Shown here: in pieces, positions 1-6,336 of the stretch | Layout of the letters: each line of letters opens with the position of its first letter | Numbering within the stretch: position 1 is the stretch's first letter | Assembly: GCF_017916275.1 (NCBI RefSeq) | Contig: NZ_JAFMST010000004.1 | Coordinates: 62,001-126,000 of the forward strand | Length of the DNA stretch: 64,000 nt | Direction: 5' to 3' | Source of the DNA: Rubellimicrobium arenae | GTDB taxonomy: Bacteria > Pseudomonadota > Alphaproteobacteria > Rhodobacterales > Rhodobacteraceae | Program-made: the position numbers and the translations under genes | The notes under the pieces: model-generated | Seen by the model: the letters and a program-made list of their open reading frames with translations, nothing else | Told to the model about the DNA's origin: nothing | Database searches by the model: none

Positions 1-886
1 CCGGGCTTTGGCTCGCGACGTCAGAGGCGGCCACGTCCGTCAGCGTCAGGGCGATTCGCGCCGAGGGGCTCAGGCGCGGGCTCTGATAGTCGATCCGGGC
101 GCGCGTGACATAGGACCGCCCCGACAGCACCGACACCTCGCCCAGGAGGCGCGTCATCCCGCCATTGAGGTCGAGCGACAGGTTCCCCCCGTCCAGCGTC
201 CAGCTCCGCCCTGCGCGCGCATCCTCGTAGTTCACCACGAGCCCCGTGACTCGCACCGTTCGCAGCGCCGCCAGCGCCGGACGCTCGAAGAACTGCTCGA
301 ACTGGTCGGGCAGCGAGGCGAGCCCCCGGGCCCGCCCGACGTTGCGGCTTTCCCCGCCCGATCCAAAGGCGAGCTCCACGCTCCCGTCCGCGGCCCGGGC
401 CAGCGACAGCTCGGCCCCGGACAGCGCGATCTCCTGGACCAGGAGGCTGCGCGCGAACAGGAGGCCCCGCGGCGAGACCTGGATCGTCACCTCGGGCACG
501 CGGGCCAGTTGCCGCCCGTCCCGGTCCGCCAGCGTCACGTCCAGCAGGCGCACCTGCGGGTGGAGGTCGGTCGGCATCCGCAGGGTGATGGCCCCGAACC
601 GGAGCGTCCCTCCGCCCATGGCCTGCTCGGCCGTGGCTTCGACCCGTTCGCGGAGCCAGGCCGGCGCGGTGATCTCCCGCCCGATCAGCATCAGAGGCGT
701 GGTCAGCAGGAGGACGAGGCACAGCACCAGGCTGCCCAGCAGGAATCGGATCACGCGCCGCGTCACGCGGGGCCGCCCTGGACCTGGCGACGGCGACGGG
801 ACGGGCGCCGCGACAGGAGCCTCGGCCTCCGTCACGTCCTGGGTCTCGGGGCTGGGGGCCGTCCATGCACGCATCGCTGTCATCAT
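1..886 (-). CDS. AsmA/YhdP-like (DUF3971) protein, C-terminal part missing
   Basis: An open frame on the minus strand runs from about 886 off the left edge without a stop (about 295 codons). It begins with a Pro/Ala-rich cytoplasmic tail, then one membrane segment near residues 47-68, then an exported region of alternating hydrophobic strands. Phrases such as 'VRLLDVTLADRDG', 'LLVQEIALSGAELSL' and 'DGSVELAFG' are typical of AsmA-like proteins with DUF3971. This family spans the periplasm and is implicated in lipid transport and envelope maintenance; that role is inferred here. In-frame ATGs lie at 886, 883 and 874, none with a strong ribosome site, so the start is uncertain. It is divergent from the peroxiredoxin gene, an arrangement I recall from other Rhodobacteraceae. 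Confidence 0.75.
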   Translation of the reverse strand, partial: MMTAMRAWTAPSPETQDVTEAEAPVAAPVPSPSPGPGRPRVTRRVIRFLLGSLVLCLVLLLTTPLMLIGREITAPAWLRERVEATAEQAMGGGTLRFGAITLRMPTDLHPQVRLLDVTLADRDGRQLARVPEVTIQVSPRGLLFARSLLVQEIALSGAELSLARAADGSVELAFGSGGESRNVGRARGLASLPDQFEQFFERPALAALRTVRVTGLVVNYEDARAGRSWTLDGGNLSLDLNGGMTRLLGEVSVLSGRSYVTRARIDYQSPRLSPSARIALTLTDVAASDVASQSP

Positions 887-966
887 CGCGCCACGCCGCC
901 GCGAACGGAAGCGGCCGCATCGCTCAAACTCTTCCGCAACGCTCACGGCTGCGCGAAGAAAAGCTC

Positions 967-1443
967 ATGACCCTCGAATCCGGCCAGGCCGCCCCCGATT
1001 TCACCCTGCCCCGCGACGGCGGCGGCACCGTCGCCCTCGCGGACCTGCGCGGGCGCGCGGTCGTCCTCTTCTTCTATCCGGCCGACGACACGCCCGGCTG
1101 CACGACCGAGGCGCAGGACTTCACCGCCCTGGTGCCCCGGCTCGAGGCGGCGGGCGCCACGGTCCTCGGCATCTCCGGCGGCGATGTCGCCGCAAAGGAC
1201 AAGTTCGTGAAGAAGGCGGGCCTGGGGCTGCCTCTTCTCGCCGACGAGACCAAGGAGGTGATCCGGGCCTATGGCGCCTGGGGCGAGAAATCGATGTATG
1301 GCAAGACTTATGAGGGCATCATCCGCACCACCGTCCTGATCGGCCGCGATGGCAAGGTCGCCCAGGTCTGGACCGTGGCCCGCGTGAAAGGCCACGCCGA
1401 GCAGGTCGTCCAAGCCGTCGAACGCCTGAACGCCGAGGCCTGA
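967..1443 (+). CDS. bcp: thiol peroxidase of the Bcp/PrxQ family
   Basis: 158 aa, the usual length for a Bcp-type peroxiredoxin, which reduces hydrogen peroxide and organic peroxides in the cytoplasm using thioredoxin. The thioredoxin-like fold shows 'VVLFFYPADDTPGCT', placing the peroxidatic cysteine at residue 45, the same number as in E. coli Bcp. The position of the E. coli resolving cysteine (50) is Gln here, and no other cysteine is present, so this looks like a one-Cys enzyme. The ATG at 967 was chosen because the protein then starts 'MTLESGQAAPDF', the normal family start, after a purine-rich stretch (gaagaaaag); the frame upstream of it is not conserved-looking. It is divergent from the AsmA-like gene. 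Confidence 0.93.
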   Translation: MTLESGQAAPDFTLPRDGGGTVALADLRGRAVVLFFYPADDTPGCTTEAQDFTALVPRLEAAGATVLGISGGDVAAKDKFVKKAGLGLPLLADETKEVIRAYGAWGEKSMYGKTYEGIIRTTVLIGRDGKVAQVWTVARVKGHAEQVVQAVERLNAEA

Positions 1444-1709
1444 GTCGGCGACTCGGCGGCGACACCCGAAATAGTTGTCAACCTGGACATCCGATTCGCC
1501 ACAGTTCTGCCGCAATTCGGCAGGAATCGGTTCCTGAGCTATTTACAGTCGGCAGATTTCTGCCGTTTGGGCTCTGCTCGGCCCCTGTGGCCTCGTGCGC
1601 CCTACTATAGGGCGTTGCGGCCATGAGGGGTCGCCGCTAGCCCTTGCCCCGGGACAGCGGACCAGAACCGGTCCGGCAAAACGGGGCGAAACCATTGACC
1701 TCATTGTTG

Positions 1710-2999
1710 ATGCAGCGCGTGCACGCGATCCTTGAGCGCAGGTTCCCGGAGCGGCGGCTCTTCCTGAAGTCCGAGGATCACACCCGCTTCATCCGTCTCG
1801 GGCCCGGCACCCAGCTTCTGGCCTGGACCGGCAGCGGCGCCCTGGTGGCCTGGACGATCGTCGCCACGGCGATCCTGCTGATGGACTCGATCGGCTCCGG
1901 CAACTACCGGGACCAGGCCCAGCGCGACAAGATGATCTACGAGGACCGGCTCAACGCGCTCTCGGCCGAGCGGGACCTGAGGGCGCAGGAGGCCGTCGCC
2001 GCCCAGGAGCGATTCGCCGCCGCCCTGCGTCAGGTGTCCTCGATGCAGACCGAACTCCTGACCTCTGAGGAGGCGCGGCGCGAGCTCGAGACCGGGCTCG
2101 ATGTCGTCCGGACCACCCTGCAGCGCACGATGACCCAGCGCGAGCAGGCCCGCGAGCAGCTTGCCACGCTCCAGAGCGAACAGTCCGCCCCAGGCGCGAA
2201 CCCGGAAGAGATGGAACGCACCATCGACTTCGTGACCCAGGCCCTCGCCGACACGGCGGCCGAACGGGACGGCATCCAGTCCGACGCGCAGGACGCCATC
2301 AAGCTCGCCGGCGATCTCGACCTGGAGCTGCGACTCACCAAGGAACGCAACGACGAGATCTTCGAGCAGCTCGAGGATGCGCTCCAGATCTCGGTCGAGC
2401 CGCTCAACAACCTGTTCCGGACCGCCGGCCTCGATCCCGACCACCTGATCGACGAGGTGCGCCGCGGCTATTCCGGTCAGGGTGGCCCGCTGGTGCCGAT
2501 CCAGATGTCCACGATGGGCAAGGCGTCCGACGACGACGGCACCCTGCGCGCCAACGGCATTCTGGACGAGCTCGACCGCCTGAACCTGTATCGCATCGCC
2601 GTCCAGCGCGTGCCGTTCGTCCTCCCGCTGAGGGACACCTTCCGCTACACCTCGGGCTTCGCCATGCGCTGGGGCCGGATGCATGAAGGCATCGACATGG
2701 CCGGGCCCATCGGCACGCCGGTCTACTCGACCGCCGACGGCGTCGTGATCTTCGCCGGCTGGGCGTCGGGCTACGGACGGCTGATCAAGATCCAGCATGA
2801 ATTCGGCATCGAGACGCGCTACGGCCACCTGAACCAGATCCGGGTCGAGGTGGGGCAAAGGGTCTCGCGCGGGGACAGGATCGGTGATATGGGCAACTCC
2901 GGACGCTCCACCGGGCCCCATCTCCACTACGAGATCCGGGTTGGGGGCGAGCCCATCAACCCCATGATCTACATCGGAGCAGGTAACGATGTTCTCTAA
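1710..2999 (+). CDS. membrane-anchored M23 endopeptidase (DUF5930 N-terminus)
   Basis: 429 aa. A basic cytoplasmic N-terminus (ERRFPERRLFLKS, RFIRL) leads into one membrane helix at about residues 36-58, a long periplasmic coiled coil at about 70-200, and a C-terminal LytM/M23 domain at about 300-420. The zinc ligands are visible as H325 and D329 in 'MHEGIDMAG' and the H404-x-H406 motif in 'GPHLHYE'. M23 enzymes cut peptide cross-bridges in peptidoglycan, or activate amidases when degenerate; the full ligand set predicts an active enzyme. The ATG at 1710 is preferred; a TTG at 1695 is possible. The 3' end overlaps the bactofilin gene by 11 nt, so the two are probably translationally coupled and act together in local wall remodelling. 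Confidence 0.9.
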   Translation: MQRVHAILERRFPERRLFLKSEDHTRFIRLGPGTQLLAWTGSGALVAWTIVATAILLMDSIGSGNYRDQAQRDKMIYEDRLNALSAERDLRAQEAVAAQERFAAALRQVSSMQTELLTSEEARRELETGLDVVRTTLQRTMTQREQAREQLATLQSEQSAPGANPEEMERTIDFVTQALADTAAERDGIQSDAQDAIKLAGDLDLELRLTKERNDEIFEQLEDALQISVEPLNNLFRTAGLDPDHLIDEVRRGYSGQGGPLVPIQMSTMGKASDDDGTLRANGILDELDRLNLYRIAVQRVPFVLPLRDTFRYTSGFAMRWGRMHEGIDMAGPIGTPVYSTADGVVIFAGWASGYGRLIKIQHEFGIETRYGHLNQIRVEVGQRVSRGDRIGDMGNSGRSTGPHLHYEIRVGGEPINPMIYIGAGNDVL

Positions 3000-3483
3000 G
3001 TCCAAGATCAACGAGCCGGGTCCCGGCGCCGCCGCGCAGCCGCAGCCTGCGCCCGCGCCAGGCACGGCCGTCGGTCAGGCCGCGGACTATCGGCCCCAGG
3101 CTCCGAAGGCCAAGCCTCCCGCTTCGATCCTGTCGTCGGACCTGCACATCAAGGGCAACATCCGGACGACGGGCGACATCCAGATCGAAGGCCAGGTCGA
3201 AGGCGACATCCGCGCCCATCTCCTGACGGTCGGCGAAGGCGCGACCGTCAAGGGTGAGCTGGTGGCCGACGACGTGGTGATCAACGGCCGCATCATCGGT
3301 CGGGTGCGCGGGCTCAAGGTCCGCCTCACCTCCACGGCGCGCGTCGAAGGCGACATCATTCACAAGACCATCGCCATCGAATCGGGCGCCCATTTCGAAG
3401 GATCGGTGCAGCGTCAGGACGACCCGCTGAACGCGGCGACGAAGGTGCTCCCCAAGCCCTCGATGTCGTCCGACGCGCAATAA
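2989..3483 (+). CDS. bactofilin (polymer-forming cytoskeletal protein)
   Basis: 164 aa. A Pro/Ala-rich N-terminal tail (residues 1-45) and a short polar C-terminal tail flank a central beta-helix domain (about 48-150) made of regular strand repeats such as 'IRTTGDIQIEGQVEGDIRA', 'ATVKGELVADDVVINGRIIG' and 'ARVEGDIIH'. This is the bactofilin signature. Bactofilins self-assemble without nucleotide into membrane-associated filaments that recruit wall enzymes. The start overlaps the end of the M23 peptidase gene by 11 nt. Such peptidase-bactofilin pairs are known to work together in morphogenesis of other bacteria; a direct interaction here is inference. A strong hairpin follows the stop. Confidence 0.93.
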   Translation: MFSKSKINEPGPGAAAQPQPAPAPGTAVGQAADYRPQAPKAKPPASILSSDLHIKGNIRTTGDIQIEGQVEGDIRAHLLTVGEGATVKGELVADDVVINGRIIGRVRGLKVRLTSTARVEGDIIHKTIAIESGAHFEGSVQRQDDPLNAATKVLPKPSMSSDAQ

Positions 3484-3506
3484 GCGCGACGCCTCCCGCA
3501 GGGACG

Positions 3507-3539
3507 AAGGGCGCCACGGATCAGCCGTCGGCGCCCTTT
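3507..3539. terminator. bidirectional hairpin terminator
   Basis: A 9-bp perfect stem (AAGGGCGCC / GGCGCCCTT) with a 14-nt loop lies between the convergent bactofilin and DUF2189 genes. It ends in TTT on the plus strand and is followed on the minus strand by a T-poor tract, so it probably works mainly for the bactofilin transcript. Confidence 0.65.
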
Positions 3540-3545
3540 CCGCAT

Positions 3546-4343
3546 CTAGGGGTCGCTCAGCGCCCGGCGATACAGGTGCCAGGTCGCATGCCCCAGCACC
3601 GGCAGCACCACGACAAGCCCCAGGAACCACGGCACCAGAGCCAGCAGGGTCGCCGCGGCGATCAGGAAGGCCCAGGCCAGCATCACGCCGGGATTGGCCG
3701 TCACGCAGCCGAAGCTCAGGATCATCGCGCTCACGAAGTCCACCTCGCGCGCCAGGAGCAGCGGCAGGCTCAGGACCGTCAGAGCATAAAGCACGAAGGC
3801 CAGGATGCCGCCCACTGCGAACTCGGTCGCGATCATGAGCAGTCCCTCGCGGGTCAGCAGCGGGTCCCAGCTCGTGCTGATGTTGGTCATCGTCGACAGG
3901 CCCATGAACAGCGCAAAGATCATGTGGGCCAAGAAGGTCCAGAACAGGAAATAGATGACGATGATCGCGCCCGCCCAGGGCAGCTGCCGCGTCCGTTCGC
4001 GCCAGACGACGCCCAGGACGTCGCTCCAGGTCAGGGGGATTCCGGACTCCAGCCTCCGGCTGACCTCGTAGAGACCGGCGGCCGCAAAGGGGACGATCAG
4101 CGGAAACCCCAGCGAGGTGGCCAGCGTCCACGTCACGGTGCCAGCCCCCAGCCAGATCATGAGAAATCCGCCGAGGACGTAGACGGAGCTGAAGAAAAGG
4201 CCGAATCGCGGCGCCGCGCGGAAGTCCCGAAGACCGGCGCGCAAGGCGTAGGACAGGTCGGCAAGGCTGAGCCGGTTGATCTCCGGCAGGGGTGACGCAG
4301 CCGGGGTCGCCTCGGACCCGACGGTGGCGGTCTCGAACGTCAT
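3546..4343 (-). CDS. DUF2189 integral membrane protein
   Basis: 265 aa with several long hydrophobic segments, for example 'FGLFFSSVYVLGGFLMIWLG', 'FPLIVPFAAAGLYEVSR', 'AIIVIYFLFWTFLAHMIFAL', 'FAVGGILAFVLYALTVLSL' and 'FLGLVVVLPVLGHATWHLY', giving about six predicted membrane spans. The 'LSYALRAGLRDFRAAPRFG' start and 'GLYEVSRRLE' are characteristic of DUF2189, a common alphaproteobacterial family of unknown function. The ATG at 4343 is supported by an excellent AAGGAGG site 9 nt upstream. It is convergent with the bactofilin gene and upstream of a small lipoprotein gene in the same orientation. No specific activity can be assigned. Confidence 0.88.
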   Translation of the reverse strand: MTFETATVGSEATPAASPLPEINRLSLADLSYALRAGLRDFRAAPRFGLFFSSVYVLGGFLMIWLGAGTVTWTLATSLGFPLIVPFAAAGLYEVSRRLESGIPLTWSDVLGVVWRERTRQLPWAGAIIVIYFLFWTFLAHMIFALFMGLSTMTNISTSWDPLLTREGLLMIATEFAVGGILAFVLYALTVLSLPLLLAREVDFVSAMILSFGCVTANPGVMLAWAFLIAAATLLALVPWFLGLVVVLPVLGHATWHLYRRALSDP

Positions 4344-4435
4344 GGCGGGCTCCTCCTTCCCACGGGCAAGTCTTTGCCTGCCGAAGGACGACTGGAAAGC
4401 CCTTTTCTGACGGATGCCGGAAGCAGGAAGGTGGA

Positions 4436-4467
4436 GGGGCCTTGGACGGCCGTGCGTCCCAGGCCCC
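4436..4467 (-). terminator. possible hairpin terminator of the small lipoprotein gene
   Basis: GGGGCCT on one side and AGGCCCC on the other (plus adjacent G-C pairs) form a stable stem just downstream of the lipoprotein stop at 4475 on the minus strand. There is no clear T-run, so termination strength is uncertain. Confidence 0.4.
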
Positions 4468-4474
4468 TGCCCGA

Positions 4475-4750
4475 TCAGCAGCCCAGCCGCTCGCGTTCCT
4501 CGATCGCCGCCTGGCGCTCGACCTCGTTGACTTCCGAGTTCTCGATCCGGAGCGCGAGGTTCTCGCAGCTGCCGGCGTTCTGGGGCGCATTCAGCTGGGA
4601 CTGGACGATCCCCTCGGGGGTGGTGCCGTAAGCTTGCCCGTCCGTGGCACCGATCTGGGTGTTGGACCCGGTCCCAAGCACGCCACCCTCTTCGCAGGCC
4701 GAAACCAGGAACAGGGCGGGAATGGCGAGGACGGTAAGTCTGGAAATCAT
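4475..4750 (-). CDS. small predicted lipoprotein
   Basis: 91 aa. It has a basic start, a hydrophobic core (LTVLAIPALFL) and a lipobox 'LVSAC', so the mature protein should be lipid-anchored at Cys19. The mature part is acidic and ends in a helical segment 'VNEVERQAAIEERERLGC' containing two further cysteines overall. The start at 4750 is supported by AAGGAGG 9 nt upstream. I do not recognise a family and propose no function beyond an envelope location. The neighbouring gene at 4890-5096 is a second, unrelated small lipoprotein in the same orientation with its own terminator between them. Confidence 0.75.
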   Translation of the reverse strand: MISRLTVLAIPALFLVSACEEGGVLGTGSNTQIGATDGQAYGTTPEGIVQSQLNAPQNAGSCENLALRIENSEVNEVERQAAIEERERLGC

Positions 4751-4844
4751 GTTGTGGCCTCCTTGGCTTGCTGGCCACGAGCTAGACCTATTTACCTTTA
4801 GGTCAATCTTTCGCGATCTAAGCTGTTTCCCTCTTGCATCAGTT

Positions 4845-4871
4845 GACGCCGGGGGCCCAACCCCCGGCGTC
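4845..4871 (-). terminator. strong hairpin between two small lipoprotein genes
   Basis: An 11-bp perfect stem (GACGCCGGGGG / CCCCCGGCGTC) with a 5-nt loop lies just downstream of the lipoprotein gene ending at 4890 on the minus strand. It probably ends that transcript before the next gene. Confidence 0.6.
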
Positions 4872-4889
4872 CCGCGTTCGATTGGTCGC

Positions 4890-5096
4890 TTAGGACCCGC
4901 TGCCCACGACGCCGACGGCGGTGGTGCCGGTCCCGGCCGCATTCGGCACGACCGCGACCGGCGGCGAGCCGGGGGTGGTCGTGACCGAGGCCGCGTTGGT
5001 GTTCGGGTCGACCGTCACGGTGGTGGCCGGCGGCGGCTGGCATCCGGCCAAAGCCACAACGCCAGCGGCAAGCAGGAGAGAGAGACGAAGCTTCAT
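4890..5096 (-). CDS. small predicted lipoprotein, Thr/Val/Pro-rich
   Basis: 68 aa. A signal sequence (MKLRLSLLLAAGVVALAG) ends in the lipobox 'LAGC', so Cys19 should be the lipidated residue. The mature part is a short low-complexity chain rich in Thr, Val, Ala, Pro and Gly (PPPATTVTVDPNTNAASV...), with no recognisable domain. The ATG at 5096 follows AAGGAG at a 6-nt spacing; an ATG 21 nt upstream is in frame but would lengthen the signal peptide needlessly. Function unknown. It lies just downstream of prfB in the same orientation, 49 nt from the prfB stop. Confidence 0.7.
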   Translation of the reverse strand: MKLRLSLLLAAGVVALAGCQPPPATTVTVDPNTNAASVTTTPGSPPVAVVPNAAGTGTTAVGVVGSGS

Positions 5097-5145
5097 GGCG
5101 AACTCCTTGATGTTCAAGCCAGAGCTAGCCTGCGCTGACCCGCCG

Positions 5146-6273
5146 TCAATCTTCCGCGAGCGCCTCGGCCCGGCTCTTGCCGGCGACGTCCTGCGCGAGC
5201 GTGGCCGCCATGAAGCCGTCCAGATCGCCGTCGAGCACGCCCTGCGTGTCCGAGGTCTCGAAGCCGGTCCGCAGGTCCTTCACCATCTGGTACGGCTGGA
5301 GGACGTAGGAGCGGATCTGGTTGCCCCATCCGGCGTCGCCCTTGGCCTCGTGGGCGGCGTTGATGGCCGCGTTCCGCTTCTCGAGCTCCTGCTGATAGAG
5401 CCGGGACTTCAGCGCCTGCATGGCGATGTCGCGGTTCTGGTGCTGGGACTTGAGGGACGAGGTCACGACGATCCCGGTCGGGAAGTGGGTGATCCGGACC
5501 GCCGAATCCGTCTTGTTGACGTGCTGCCCGCCGGCCCCGGACGACCGGTAGGTGTCGATCCGGATGTCCTTGTCCTGCACCTCGATCTCGATGTTGTCGT
5601 CGACGACCGGATAAACCCAGACCGCGCAGAAAGAGGTGTGCCGCCGGGCCGCGCTGTCGTAGGGCGAGATCCGCACGAGCCGGTGCACGCCGGACTCGGA
5701 CTTGAGCCAGCCATAGGCGTTGTGGCCCATGATCTTGTAGGTGGCCGACCGGATGCCCGCCTCTTCGCCGGGCGTCTCGGCCTGGAGCTCGACCTTGTAG
5801 CCGTGCTGCTCGGCCCAGCGGACATACATCCGCGCCAGCATCGAGGCCCAGTCGCAGCTTTCGGTGCCGCCCGCCCCGGCGTTGATCTCGAGGAAGGTGT
5901 CGTTGGCATCGGCCTCGCCGTCGAGAAGGGCCTCGATCTCCTTGGCGGCGGCCCGGTCCCTGAGAGCGCGTAGGGCGGCCTCGGCCTCGGCGACGATCTC
6001 CTCGTCGCCCTCGGCCTCGCCCATCTCGATCAGCTCGATGTTGTCGTTGAGCTCGCGTTCCAGCGCGTCCACGGTCCCGATCTTGTCCACGAGAACCTGA
6101 CGCTCGCGCATCAGCTTCTGGGCCGCCTCGGGATCGTTCCAGAGCGTGGGATCCTCGACGCGGGCATTGAACTCCTCGAGGCGGTGCGTCGCCGTCTCGC
6201 GGTCCATGCGGCGGCTCACGAGGTCGATCGAGGTGCGGATCGCGTCGACGGTGTTCTGCGTCTCGGTGCGCAT
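5146..6273 (-). CDS. prfB: peptide chain release factor 2
   Basis: 375 aa, full length. RF2 recognises UGA and UAA stop codons and triggers peptidyl-tRNA hydrolysis. The catalytic GGQ is at residues 248-250 ('[10 protein letters not shown]'). The residue corresponding to E. coli position 246 is Ser, the efficient natural variant. The codon-recognition tripeptide reads SPY (203-205) instead of the textbook SPF. The frame is continuous from the start, so there is no programmed +1 frameshift of the kind that regulates prfB in E. coli. It lies 63 nt downstream of mrcA on the same strand, a neighbourhood conserved in Rhodobacteraceae. Confidence 0.97.
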   Translation of the reverse strand: MRTETQNTVDAIRTSIDLVSRRMDRETATHRLEEFNARVEDPTLWNDPEAAQKLMRERQVLVDKIGTVDALERELNDNIELIEMGEAEGDEEIVAEAEAALRALRDRAAAKEIEALLDGEADANDTFLEINAGAGGTESCDWASMLARMYVRWAEQHGYKVELQAETPGEEAGIRSATYKIMGHNAYGWLKSESGVHRLVRISPYDSAARRHTSFCAVWVYPVVDDNIEIEVQDKDIRIDTYRSSGAGGQHVNKTDSAVRITHFPTGIVVTSSLKSQHQNRDIAMQALKSRLYQQELEKRNAAINAAHEAKGDAGWGNQIRSYVLQPYQMVKDLRTGFETSDTQGVLDGDLDGFMAATLAQDVAGKSRAEALAED

Positions 6274-6336
6274 GGAATGGTCTCCCGGGATGATCGCGGG
6301 GTCATAGCCCGACCCACCGGGCCGGGCAAGGCGGGC

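Noticed and set aside
21-920. Complete 299-codon minus-strand frame overlapping the AsmA-like gene
   Set aside because: The frame shifted by one gives an AsmA-like sequence with membrane anchor, whereas this frame is Arg/Ala/Gly/Pro-rich with no domain.
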